A stretch of 7,764 nt of DNA from an uncultured Novosphingobium sp. Lineage in GTDB: Bacteria; Pseudomonadota; Alphaproteobacteria; Sphingomonadales; Sphingomonadaceae. The stretch's first letter is position 1. Each line of letters opens with the position of its first letter. The notes below the pieces were generated by a model, which was not told the DNA's origin, made no database searches, and saw nothing but the letters and a program-made list of their open reading frames with translations. This document shows positions 1 to 6,794 of this stretch, piece after piece. The position numbers were made by a program, and so were the translations under genes. The DNA is taken from positions 1 to 7,764 of the forward strand of contig CALMBN010000128.1 in the NCBI GenBank assembly GCA_937860195.1, given 5' to 3'.

Positions 1-545
1 ACCGCTACAAGGATGACAAGCAAAAGCAGCAGCAGGAAGTGATGGCGCTCTACAAGGCCGAGGGGGTCAACCCGCTGGCGGGCTGCCTGCCGATCTTCCT
101 GCAGATCCCGGTGTTCTTTGCGCTCTATAAGGTGCTGATCCTGGCGGTTGAAATGCGGCATCAGCCGTTCGCGCTGTGGATCAAGGATCTGTCCGCACCT
201 GATCCGCTGCACTTCCTAAACCTGTTCGGGCTGTTGCCCTTCACCCCGCCCAGCTTCCTCGCCATTGGCGTACTGGCGCTGCTGCTGGGGATCACCATGT
301 TCCTGCAGTTCAAGCTCAACCCGGCGCAAATGGACCCGGTGCAGCAACAGGTCTTTGCGATCATGCCGTGGATGATGATGTTCATCATGGCGCCGTTCGC
401 GGCCGGGCTGCTGCTATACTGGATCACCTCGAACGTGCTGACCATCGCCCAGCAGGCCTACCTCTATTCGCGGCATCCGCAATTGAAGGTTCAGGCCGAC
501 AAGGACGTGGTCGATCACCAGCGGGCCAAGGCGCGCGACAAGTAA
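1..545 (+). CDS. yidC: Membrane protein insertase YidC, C-terminal part (5' end outside window)
   Basis: YidC/Oxa1/Alb3 family insertase of the inner membrane, which inserts and folds membrane proteins alone or with SecYEG. The reading frame is open from base 3, so about 180 C-terminal residues are visible. The segment [20 protein letters not shown] is the typical cytoplasmic stretch leading into the hallmark [20 protein letters not shown] transmembrane segment. Two further hydrophobic segments follow (around [19 protein letters not shown] and the Met-rich [20 protein letters not shown]), then a conserved SNVLTIAQQ stretch and a short charged tail rich in Lys, Arg and Asp. The periplasmic domain and first helices lie outside the window. 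The stop codon is 3 nt from the next start (yihA), so the two are probably co-transcribed and translationally coupled. From general knowledge, yidC followed by yihA is a common order in alphaproteobacteria. Identification is secure; only the 5' part is missing. Confidence 0.96.
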   Translation, partial: RYKDDKQKQQQEVMALYKAEGVNPLAGCLPIFLQIPVFFALYKVLILAVEMRHQPFALWIKDLSAPDPLHFLNLFGLLPFTPPSFLAIGVLALLLGITMFLQFKLNPAQMDPVQQQVFAIMPWMMMFIMAPFAAGLLLYWITSNVLTIAQQAYLYSRHPQLKVQADKDVVDHQRAKARDK

Positions 546-548
546 GCC

Positions 549-1184
549 ATGGCTGAGGACGACTTCACCGAAGCAGCCCGCAAGCTGTTCGCCGGACGGG
601 TGGAATTCCTGAAGAGCGCTCCCTCGCTCCAGTTCCTGCCCGATGCCGAGGTGCCCGAGATCGCTTTTGCCGGGCGTTCCAACGTTGGCAAAAGCTCGCT
701 GCTTAATGCGCTGACGGGCCGCAAGTCGATTGCCCGCACATCGGTGACCCCGGGCCGGACGCAGGAGCTGAACTTTTTCGAAGTCGGCGAGCCGACCCGC
801 CTGCGGCTGGTCGATATGCCGGGCTATGGCTATGCCAAAGCCCCGCTCAAGGTTGTTCAGGCGTGGCGGATGCTGATCCGCGATTTCCTGCGCGGGCGGG
901 TGGTGCTGAAGCGCACGCTGGTGCTGATCGACAGCCGCCACGGGGTGAAAGACGTTGACCGCGAGATGCTCAAAATGCTCGACGAATCAGCCGTCGGCTA
1001 CCGCCTGGTCCTGACCAAGGCCGACAAGATCAAGGCCAGTGAACTGGAAGCCGTGCTGGCCGCGACCCAGGTCGAAGCCCGCAAGCATTCCGCTGCCTAT
1101 CCGCTGGTCCACGTCACCTCTTCGGAAAAGGGCATGGGCATCGCCGAACTGCGCGCCGCGGTGCTGGAAGACGCTTCGATCTAG
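549..1184 (+). CDS. yihA: Ribosome biogenesis GTP-binding protein YihA/YsxC (EngB)
   Basis: TRAFAC-class GTPase of the EngB family, needed for late assembly of the large ribosomal subunit in studied bacteria; cytoplasmic. All G motifs are visible in the 211-residue product: Walker A/G1 GRSNVGKS at about residues 42-49, the family-typical TPGRTQ switch segment (67-72, G2), DMPGYG (89-94, G3), TKAD (156-159, G4) and SSEKG (191-195, G5). Length is normal for the family. The start chosen is ATG at 549, three bases after the yidC stop; no strong Shine-Dalgarno is seen, which fits translational coupling to yidC. The gene ends 4 nt before the stop codon of a convergent gene. In many relatives the next gene in the operon is argB (recall); here the operon is interrupted by the convergent gene. 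No missing residues or frameshift. Confidence 0.97.
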   Translation: MAEDDFTEAARKLFAGRVEFLKSAPSLQFLPDAEVPEIAFAGRSNVGKSSLLNALTGRKSIARTSVTPGRTQELNFFEVGEPTRLRLVDMPGYGYAKAPLKVVQAWRMLIRDFLRGRVVLKRTLVLIDSRHGVKDVDREMLKMLDESAVGYRLVLTKADKIKASELEAVLAATQVEARKHSAAYPLVHVTSSEKGMGIAELRAAVLEDASI

Positions 1185-1188
1185 CGCA

Positions 1189-2040
1189 TCACTTCACCGC
1201 TGCCACCGCCCCAAACCCGCACTGCTTCTGTTCCATCTCGATCTGCTTGGTGATCCGGGTAGCATTCTGGGCATAGGCTTCGGTCACCGAGCCGCTGTTG
1301 ACGGTCTTTTCGCGCAGCGTGCTGACCCCGGCGCAGAGGTGGAAGACATGCGGGACTTCAGACTTCTTCGCGCCGTTTTCGGGCGCGATCCAGTAGACCA
1401 CATCAAGCCCGCCGGGGTTGGCATCGCTTTTGGTTGCTTCGGCAACCGCCTGCGAATCGTCGGCAATCGCCTGGGCCTGTTCGGCGACCTCGGGCGAGCA
1501 GGCCGTGGTCGGCTGCTTGGCCTTGATCTGCGTCGCGCAGGCATTCATGTCTTCGGAATACTGCTCAACCGAGGGCGGCTTGAAATCGATCCCGACCACG
1601 GTCGCCAGCATGGCCAACCCGACCCCGACAAAACCGGCGATCTTCTTGTTCTTGGGGTCCATGTCCTTGTCGAGGAAGATCAGTGCGAGCAATGGCAGGA
1701 ATGCGATCACGGTGATGATCGCGCCCAGCTGGTTCTGGACGAAAAACCGGAATCCGTCGGCGCGGCTGGCCGGATCGTGCTTGTTGGCGGCTTTCCACAT
1801 CAGGCTCCCGGCAATCGCGAAAACCGCGATCCCGACCAGCAACCCGATCAGCAGCGCCAGATTGCCCTGCTGGAACATGCCCTTCTTGAGCAGGACAATC
1901 CCGGCAATCTCAGTCCCGATCGCCACGACCCACGCCAGCGCGGCGTATATCCGCAGGCTTTTGGCCTTGCCCTTCTGGTTCTGGCTCGCCTGCCAGGCTT
2001 GCGTTACGTCGATCTTCGGCTCCGGTGCTCCGTCAGTCAT
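1189..2040 (-). CDS. Unrecognised membrane protein, four predicted helices plus Cys/His C-terminal domain
   Basis: I do not recognise this family. The product is 283 residues from the chosen start. A soluble N-terminus of about 28 residues (acidic, then Lys-rich) precedes four hydrophobic segments at roughly 29-53, 60-83, 105-123 and 134-151, so it is probably an inner-membrane protein. The remaining ~130 residues look soluble, with Cys at 168, 181, 236 and 274, an Ala/Gln/Asp-rich likely helical stretch around 185-205, then VVYWIAP (214-220), FHLC (233-236) and NSGSVTEA (248-255). The pattern YW - FH.C - SG(S/T)v.eA - C resembles small C-terminal domains in which a Tyr-Trp strand is followed by His/Cys residues; this likeness is from memory and is weak. 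ATG at 2040 is preferred over ATG at 2046 because the GGGGAG Shine-Dalgarno (2049-2054) sits 8 nt from the former and only 2 nt from the latter. It is transcribed away from phoD's 3' end and has its own 95-nt upstream gap, in which I see no convincing promoter. Confidence 0.8.
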   Translation of the reverse strand: MTDGAPEPKIDVTQAWQASQNQKGKAKSLRIYAALAWVVAIGTEIAGIVLLKKGMFQQGNLALLIGLLVGIAVFAIAGSLMWKAANKHDPASRADGFRFFVQNQLGAIITVIAFLPLLALIFLDKDMDPKNKKIAGFVGVGLAMLATVVGIDFKPPSVEQYSEDMNACATQIKAKQPTTACSPEVAEQAQAIADDSQAVAEATKSDANPGGLDVVYWIAPENGAKKSEVPHVFHLCAGVSTLREKTVNSGSVTEAYAQNATRITKQIEMEQKQCGFGAVAAVK

Positions 2041-2048
2041 GCTCATTG

Positions 2049-2054
2049 CTCCCC
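2049..2054 (-). promoter_or_regulatory. Shine-Dalgarno deciding the start of the membrane protein gene
   Basis: On the minus strand this reads GGGGAG. It lies 8 nt upstream of the ATG at 2040 but only 2 nt upstream of the in-frame ATG at 2046, so it argues for the downstream start (a product beginning MTDGAPEP). Confidence 0.6.
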
Positions 2055-2135
2055 GCTCGTTCGGTCAACCCTATCGCGTGAGCATTTCGCCGTCCAGAGG
2101 CCTGCCGAACCGGTTGCCGCAGTGCCGGACGCAGA

Positions 2136-3803
2136 TCAGCCGTTCAGCTCAAGACCGCCCGCACCCCGGGTGATCCCGAAGCGCCGGATCACCTGGCTGC
2201 GATAGCGCGTTGAAAGCACGGTATTGACCGCCACGAAGCTGGCTATTGCGCCCGTCCGGCCCAACACCAGCCTGACATAACCCTGGTGCAGATTGTCAGT
2301 CCAGACCACTTCGGGATTGTGCTCGGCAAAAGCCGCATCCAGCTTGCCCGCTGTCACCGGATCAAACCCGCTTTCGATGAAGTCGCCCGGCGAACTGATA
2401 CCAGCGGTTCCCAGTTCGATCCCGGCAGAGCGGCCTGCCGCATCGGCCAGCCGGTTCGCCCAGAACGAATGGCTATCCCCGGTCAGAAACACCAGATCAT
2501 CCGCTCCCGCCGCGCGGGCCTGCGCATAGAGCCGTTCGCGGGCCCATTCATACCCGTCCCAGGTGTCGGGTGAGAGCGGCAGGTTCCATTTGCCTTTCCA
2601 GGCCAGCGCCTGGGCGGCGAACGAGGGTTTGTCCTGCCCAGCTGGATCGGGGATCAAGCCCAGTGAAACCACATCGGGCACCCGGGTCCGGGCAATCGGC
2701 ATTGGATTGCCAATCAAACGCCAGGGCTGGCCCAGCTCCTTTGACCGGGTCCACGCTGCACCAAGATCGGCTTCCAGTTCCGGCGCGAGCATCATCCGGC
2801 CCGGGGCACCGATCAGATCGCGCTCCATCGCCAGGGCATCGGCATGGCTGGCGATGGTCTTGCTGAAGGGCATATAGTCGATCTGCTCGGCGCGGCCGGA
2901 GTGACGGGTTTCGAGCGTCGAGAGCGTTGCCAGATCGCCAAACACATAGGTCCGCCAGAACTGCATCCGGCTGCGCCCGGCACCGGGCTCGCGCACCGGC
3001 ATCCATTCAAAATAGGCCCGGATCGAGGCTTCGCGGCGCGCGGCCCAATCGCCTTCCTTGTCCGGCTGATGGTTCTGCGCCCCACCCACCCACGGATTGT
3101 TGGCGCTTTCGTGATCGTCCCAGCAAGCCAGCAGCGGCTTTGCGGCCAGCATCGCCTGCGAGCCAGCGTCGGTCTTGTACTGGGCGTGGCGGGTGCGGTA
3201 ATCGTACAGCGAGACGATCTCGTTCGCCGGCTGATGAACCCGGCCAATCCGCTTGGCCACATCACCACCCCAGCTATCGGCGCCATATTCGTAAATGTAG
3301 TCGCCCGTATGCAGCACGAAATCGATTGCCGGATCGCGCGCGATGGCATCGTAGGCGTTGAAAAACCCGAAAGCGAAGTTCGAGCAGGAGGCGAGCGCGA
3401 TCCCCAGCTGCTCCAGCTTTCCGACCGGCAGCGTCCGGGTCCGCCCGACAGGGGAAAGCGCGCCCATTGCCCTGAACCGGTAGTAATAGCGTCCGCCCGG
3501 GGTCAGCCCTTCGGCCAGGGCCTTGACCGTAAAATCGCGGTCCGGCCCGGTTTGCACCACGCCCCGCTGAACGATCCGGGCGAATTTGGAATCGGCTGCC
3601 AGCTCCCACTCCACCGCCAGCGGCGCAGCAGCGTTGACCCTGGTCCACAGCACAACCGAAGTCGCATCGGGATCGCCGCTCGCCACCCCGTGCTGAAACA
3701 GCGAGCTGGTCGCTGAGGCCGCACGCGGCAGAACGGCAGCCGCAGCCGCAGCCGAAATTCCGGCCAATGTCGTGCGGCGGGTGATGGTGAAATTGGTGGT
3801 CAT
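2136..3803 (-). CDS. phoD: PhoD-family alkaline phosphatase/phosphodiesterase, Tat-exported
   Basis: Metallophosphoesterase of the PhoD family, which releases phosphate from phosphomonoesters and diesters outside the cytoplasm using Fe/Ca-type metal centres (family knowledge). The product is 555 residues. A twin-arginine leader TRRTTLAG (about 8-15) is followed by an Ala-rich hydrophobic core and a likely cleavage after ASA at residue 31, indicating folded export by Tat. The PhoD_N domain (about 35-125) carries HGVASGDPDATSVVLWTRV. The catalytic domain shows the expected residues: C140 in ASCSN, D168 and Y171 in HTGDYIYEYG, WDDHESANN (228-236), TGDSHSFWAN (441-450) and a final LGTAGISSPG segment. 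ATG at 3803 is chosen over the in-frame ATG at 3830 because AAGGAG lies 6 nt upstream and the shorter product keeps a compact Tat leader. The TonB receptor gene lies upstream on the same strand, separated by 114 nt with a hairpin and a palindrome. Substrate range cannot be read from sequence, and some PhoD-like proteins are phospholipases D-like or act on other phosphoesters. Confidence 0.93.
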   Translation of the reverse strand: MTTNFTITRRTTLAGISAAAAAAVLPRAASATSSLFQHGVASGDPDATSVVLWTRVNAAAPLAVEWELAADSKFARIVQRGVVQTGPDRDFTVKALAEGLTPGGRYYYRFRAMGALSPVGRTRTLPVGKLEQLGIALASCSNFAFGFFNAYDAIARDPAIDFVLHTGDYIYEYGADSWGGDVAKRIGRVHQPANEIVSLYDYRTRHAQYKTDAGSQAMLAAKPLLACWDDHESANNPWVGGAQNHQPDKEGDWAARREASIRAYFEWMPVREPGAGRSRMQFWRTYVFGDLATLSTLETRHSGRAEQIDYMPFSKTIASHADALAMERDLIGAPGRMMLAPELEADLGAAWTRSKELGQPWRLIGNPMPIARTRVPDVVSLGLIPDPAGQDKPSFAAQALAWKGKWNLPLSPDTWDGYEWARERLYAQARAAGADDLVFLTGDSHSFWANRLADAAGRSAGIELGTAGISSPGDFIESGFDPVTAGKLDAAFAEHNPEVVWTDNLHQGYVRLVLGRTGAIASFVAVNTVLSTRYRSQVIRRFGITRGAGGLELNG

Positions 3804-3809
3804 GGCGCG

Positions 3810-3815
3810 CTCCTT
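3810..3815 (-). promoter_or_regulatory. Shine-Dalgarno of phoD
   Basis: The minus strand reads AAGGAG, 6 nt before the ATG at 3803. It lies inside the reading frame if translation is started at the upstream ATG (3830), so it is the main argument for the shorter phoD product. Confidence 0.75.
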
Positions 3816-3845
3816 GTCGGCTTCACTCATCGCAGGCTATCGGCT

Positions 3846-3855
3846 TTGGCGCCAA
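3846..3855. repeat. Perfect 10-bp palindrome TTGGCGCCAA upstream of phoD
   Basis: TTGGCGCCAA is its own reverse complement and is centred about 47 nt upstream of the phoD start codon, between the larger hairpin and the gene. The position suits an operator overlapping a phoD promoter, but I see no clear -10/-35 pair and no second copy of the same length in the window. It may be chance in GC-rich DNA. Confidence 0.35.
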
Positions 3856-3860
3856 TGCAA

Positions 3861-3892
3861 AGGAGTGGTCGCCAAAACCGGCCACCACTCCT
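3861..3892 (-). terminator. Hairpin between TonB receptor and phoD (possible terminator or attenuator)
   Basis: The arms AGGAGTGGT (3861-3869) and ACCACTCCT (3884-3892) are perfectly complementary over 9 bp. Inside them, after one symmetrical mismatch, GCC and GGC add three more pairs around a 6-nt loop. The hairpin begins about 26 nt after the receptor stop codon, as expected for an intrinsic terminator of that gene. The following tract on the minus strand (TTGCATT) is a poor T run, so termination may be partial, or the structure may instead stabilise the receptor mRNA 3' end. It would also set how much receptor transcript reads through into phoD. Confidence 0.5.
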
Positions 3893-3917
3893 CTGATAGG
3901 GACCCCCAAACCGAAGA

Positions 3918-6191
3918 TCAGAACCCGACCTTGAGCGTCAGGAAGAACTGCTGCGGCGCGCCGACCAGCAGGGTTTGCCGATCCCCGCTATTGCCGGTGC
4001 CGCCGGAATTGATCGTGCCGATGTACCGGGTGTCCAGCAGGTTGGTTGCGTTCAGCTGCACTTCGATGTTGTCAGTGAGCCGGTAGCCGATCGAAGCATC
4101 GATAATCGTGCGCCCCGGTACCGACTGATCGTTGGTATAGGTAAAAAAGCGCTTCGCCATATAGTTGACCCCGATCCGACCGAACACCGACCCGCGATCA
4201 TAAGTCAATTCCCCGCGCAGCATGTGCCTGGGCGTATCGATGACGGTCTTTCCCTTGATCGCGGCAAGCAGCACCCCGGACAGGTTGAGAACGTCATTTC
4301 GATAAGTCGCGTCGGTGTAGCTGTATGAAGCAAACAAGCCGAAGCCGCGGCCTAGCTTGAGATCGCCGACCGCCTCGAACCCGACCGAGCGGACCGAGCC
4401 GACGTTTTGCAGCACCGAGGGGCTGCCAAGAATGCTCGGGCCGCTGGCGGCTGAAAGCAGGCGGTTGTTGAAGTTGACCAGATAGACCCCGACAACACCG
4501 TTGAACATCGGGCTGTTGTAACGTGCGCCCAGCTCATAGGTATCCGAGGTCTCAGGCTTGAGGGTGCCGACAATCGCGTTGAATCCGGTCTGGTTGGTTG
4601 AGAACGGGCCGGTGGTCGTGGCTGAGGCAAAGGACCGGGTCGATTGCGTAAAGCCGGCGAAAACCTCGGCATTGTCAGTCACAGTGAAATTAACACCGAC
4701 ATGTGGCTGGAACCAGTCAGTCGCGTCGATCTTGCCCTGGGGAAAGCTGGCGGCGACCACGGCAGTCGCTTCGTTGGTGACGCGAAAGCCCTTCCATCCG
4801 AAATTGACCTTGAGCGATCCGAAATCCAGCCGGTCTTCGACGAAATACTGAAGCGTCTGAGTGTCGAAATTGAACTCCCATTGGGTGAAGAACGGATTGA
4901 CCGGATAGTCGCGGAACGAGCGGCCCGGAGCCAATCGGCTGGCGAAGGCATAAAAGCGCCGGGCCTGATTGAAGCTGTTGGCTTCGTACCAGCCGCCCAC
5001 GGTCAGCGTGTTACCGTCAGATTTCCAGGTCAGTTTGCCGAACAGCCCGGCCCGCCCGATATCGTATTCGGTCGTGCGGATCGAGATCGGCACACCGGTC
5101 GGGCTGGGAACATATGGCGTGGCCCACAGGCCCATGCCGCTGTTCTTGTGATAGTAACCGCGCACCGAAATATCGAACCCGTTGCCCAGTGGGCTGACGA
5201 TCCCGATCGCGGCAACCAGATCCTTGCGCAGGCCCGAGGCATCGAAATAGGCATCATCGACCGTGGCTACATTGCCCGGATAGACCGTCCCGGCCCCGGC
5301 GTTTGAAACCGGCGCGCCGGTTTCGCCGCGATTGTTCCCGATATCGGCATAAAGGATCGCGCTGGCATAGTCGGGGAAAGTGTTATCCCAATCGTAGCCC
5401 AGCAGGTTCAGCATGCTGAGCGACATGTCCTGATAGTCCTGCTCACGCCGGTCAGAATAGCTCAGCCAGGCTTCGACGCGCGCTTCGCCCAAAGGCACAA
5501 CCGCCTTGGCGTTGACCATATGCTGATCCTGCGTGCCCGTGCCCTTGTACTTTTCGGTCGATGCATAGCCATAGGAAACGAACGCGCGCGCGCCGTTGGC
5601 CGTGCCCGCATTCAGCCGGACGAACCCGCGCATCGTACTGTGGCTGCCATAGGTGGCATTGAACTGGCCGCCAGTGCGATCAAGCGGATCCATCGAGAAG
5701 CTTTCGACCGTGCCGCCCAGATTGTTGGTCGATTGGGTGCCAAGCGACCCGGAACCTTGTGTCACCCGCACAGAGCCGATGTTTTCCGGGCTGACGACAC
5801 GGCTGATATGCAAACCGTTGTGGTTGCCATAGCTCATGTCACCAAGCGGGATTCCATCGAAATTGAAGCCCAGCTGGTTCTGGCTGAAACTGCGGATCGT
5901 GACCCGGGTTGACCATTCGTAGTTGCCGAACGCATCCGCCGACTGGACATTGACACTGGGCAGCTTTTCGATCGCCCGGATCGGGCTGGTGCCGGGCAGC
6001 AAAGCCGCAATATCGCGCGCGCCGACCTGCTGAACCTGCCTGGTTTCGCCCTGGCCGAAGACCACGATCTCCCCGGCCTCTTCGGCAGCATCGGGCGCGT
6101 CGGCTTCGGCAACGTCATCGGCAGTGGCAGCAAAGGCCACCTGCGGCAAAAAGGCAGTGGAGGCGAGTAGGACTATGGCGAATCGACGCAT
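3918..6191 (-). CDS. TonB-dependent outer-membrane receptor, substrate unknown
   Basis: Outer-membrane gated beta-barrel transporter energised by TonB-ExbB-ExbD. The product is 757 residues, a normal length. The signal peptide runs over residues 1-21 (MRR, hydrophobic core, cleavage after AFA). An acidic linker and a TonB-box-like EIVVFG (about 41-46) come next, then a plug domain (about 50-160) with typical segments such as IRAIEKLPSVNVQ, RVTIRSFSQNQLGFNFDGIPLG, a VRVTQGSGSLGTQSTNNLGG stretch and a long barrel. The protein ends in FFLTLKVGF with a terminal Phe, the usual BamA-recognised signature. There is no N-terminal secretin/STN signalling extension and no adjacent anti-sigma gene, so it is not a FecA-type transducer. 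ATG at 6191 has an AGGGG Shine-Dalgarno 6 nt upstream (6198-6202). The upstream 135-nt gap carries a weak Pho-box-like site and an overlapping palindrome. phoD lies downstream on the same strand, suggesting but not proving a role in uptake of phosphorus compounds; siderophore, carbohydrate or peptide ligands remain possible. Confidence 0.93.
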   Translation of the reverse strand: MRRFAIVLLASTAFLPQVAFAATADDVAEADAPDAAEEAGEIVVFGQGETRQVQQVGARDIAALLPGTSPIRAIEKLPSVNVQSADAFGNYEWSTRVTIRSFSQNQLGFNFDGIPLGDMSYGNHNGLHISRVVSPENIGSVRVTQGSGSLGTQSTNNLGGTVESFSMDPLDRTGGQFNATYGSHSTMRGFVRLNAGTANGARAFVSYGYASTEKYKGTGTQDQHMVNAKAVVPLGEARVEAWLSYSDRREQDYQDMSLSMLNLLGYDWDNTFPDYASAILYADIGNNRGETGAPVSNAGAGTVYPGNVATVDDAYFDASGLRKDLVAAIGIVSPLGNGFDISVRGYYHKNSGMGLWATPYVPSPTGVPISIRTTEYDIGRAGLFGKLTWKSDGNTLTVGGWYEANSFNQARRFYAFASRLAPGRSFRDYPVNPFFTQWEFNFDTQTLQYFVEDRLDFGSLKVNFGWKGFRVTNEATAVVAASFPQGKIDATDWFQPHVGVNFTVTDNAEVFAGFTQSTRSFASATTTGPFSTNQTGFNAIVGTLKPETSDTYELGARYNSPMFNGVVGVYLVNFNNRLLSAASGPSILGSPSVLQNVGSVRSVGFEAVGDLKLGRGFGLFASYSYTDATYRNDVLNLSGVLLAAIKGKTVIDTPRHMLRGELTYDRGSVFGRIGVNYMAKRFFTYTNDQSVPGRTIIDASIGYRLTDNIEVQLNATNLLDTRYIGTINSGGTGNSGDRQTLLVGAPQQFFLTLKVGF

Positions 6192-6197
6192 GAAAAA

Positions 6198-6202
6198 CCC
6201 CT
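6198..6202 (-). promoter_or_regulatory. Shine-Dalgarno of the TonB-dependent receptor
   Basis: The minus strand reads AGGGG followed by TTTTTC and ATG at 6191, a 6-nt spacing. It supports the start that yields an intact signal peptide. Confidence 0.6.
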
Positions 6203-6272
6203 GAATGTGTTGGTGGCAGGGGCAGCGGATAAGGATGGCATGTTACCGCAAGATGCTGTTTTCGCGTATGCC

Positions 6273-6286
6273 GCATGACGTTATGC
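6273..6286. repeat. Near-perfect 14-bp palindrome GCATGACGTTATGC
   Basis: GCAT-g-ACGT-t-ATGC is symmetrical at six of seven base pairs. It lies in the 135-nt space between the VOC gene and the receptor gene and could be a binding site for a dimeric regulator of the receptor. It overlaps the Pho-box-like site, so the two readings compete. The rest of this gap (6192-6326) shows no gene and no clear terminator for the VOC gene. Confidence 0.35.
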
Positions 6287-6292
6287 AGACAG
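6275..6292 (-). promoter_or_regulatory. Pho-box-like direct repeat upstream of the receptor (weak)
   Basis: On the minus strand the 18 bases read CTGTCTG-CATA-ACGTCAT. Against the textbook PhoB consensus of two CTGTCAT heptamers 11 bp apart, each half matches at 5 of 7 positions with the correct spacing and a mostly A/T spacer. It ends 83 nt upstream of the receptor start codon. No good -10 hexamer is seen at the usual distance, and the same bases contain a near-palindrome (6273-6286), so the match may be fortuitous. Confidence 0.3.
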
Positions 6293-6326
6293 CGGAGCGG
6301 CACCGATCATGCAGCAATGCGTCAGA

Positions 6327-6746
6327 CTAGCGCGCGAACAACTGTCCGAGGTCGGCAAAGGCCTTCATTTCAATGGCATTGCCCGATGGATCGCGGAAGA
6401 ACATCGTAGCCTGCTCGCCGGCCAGACCTTTGAAGCGGATGTGGGGCTCAATTTCGAACCTGGTTCCCGCTGCCTTGAGGCGATCTGCCAGAGCCTCCCA
6501 TTGGTCCATTGCCAGCACGATCCCGAAGTGCGGGACCGGCACGCCGTGGCCGTCAACATGGTTGTTTCCGGCATCGCCGGCACTTTGCCCGGTGCAATGC
6601 GCCACGATCTGATGGCCATAGAAATCAAAGTCGATCCACTCACTCGACGAGCGTCCTTCCGGGCAGCCGATCGTGCCGCCCCAAAAGGCGCGAGCCTCCT
6701 CAAGGTCCTGGACCGGGAATGCGAGGTGAAAGGGGCGCAGGCTCAT
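6327..6746 (-). CDS. VOC-superfamily protein (glyoxalase/dioxygenase fold)
   Basis: Single-chain vicinal oxygen chelate protein of 139 residues with two beta-alpha-beta-beta-beta modules; cytoplasmic, no signal peptide. The first module begins [17 protein letters not shown] and the second [20 protein letters not shown]. The likely metal ligands are all present: H7 at the first strand, H73 opening the second module, and E126 in the C-terminal [15 protein letters not shown] strand. This H-H-E set is the one used by metal-dependent VOC enzymes (glyoxalase I, extradiol dioxygenases, fosfomycin/bleomycin resistance proteins). The segments [24 protein letters not shown] resemble a widespread, functionally uncharacterised bacterial subgroup, from memory. 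It has no catalytic signature that separates isomerase from dioxygenase activity, so the substrate is unassigned. It is divergent from the GST gene with 48 nt between start codons, and followed 135 nt later by the receptor gene on the same strand. No strong Shine-Dalgarno. Confidence 0.88.
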   Translation of the reverse strand: MSLRPFHLAFPVQDLEEARAFWGGTIGCPEGRSSSEWIDFDFYGHQIVAHCTGQSAGDAGNNHVDGHGVPVPHFGIVLAMDQWEALADRLKAAGTRFEIEPHIRFKGLAGEQATMFFRDPSGNAIEMKAFADLGQLFAR

Positions 6747-6794
6747 GGCTGTTCAGACTCGACATGACAAAGCTGAATGATTAGCCGCTACAGC

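Noticed and set aside
2047..2135. Gap between phoD 3' end and the membrane protein start, inspected for a terminator and a promoter
   Set aside because: Only short GC-rich partial complementarities and a poor CTGGAC/GATAGG pair are seen; nothing supportable.
1039..2205. Long plus-strand open frame (388 codons) overlapping the end of yihA and the antisense of the membrane protein gene
   Set aside because: Its translation shows no domain or membrane pattern and is rich in Arg, Asp, Gly and Pro as expected for antisense of GC-rich coding DNA. The minus-strand gene has coherent helices and a ribosome site.
2844..3716. Plus-strand open frame of 290 codons opposite phoD
   Set aside because: It lies wholly antisense to the conserved catalytic domain of PhoD and its translation has no recognisable motif.
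3804..3830. Upstream in-frame ATG of phoD at 3830 (nine extra residues MSEADKERA)
   Set aside because: The AAGGAG ribosome site lies within this extension, placed correctly for the ATG at 3803.
4644..5306. Plus-strand open frame of 220 codons opposite the TonB receptor
   Set aside because: It is antisense to the beta-barrel coding region, with no family resemblance and no ribosome site.
6192..6326. Possible sigma-70 promoter hexamers (TTGCGG, TAACAT, TTATCC on the minus strand) for the receptor
   Set aside because: No pair has a spacing near 17 bp and reasonable consensus match, so I do not call a promoter.
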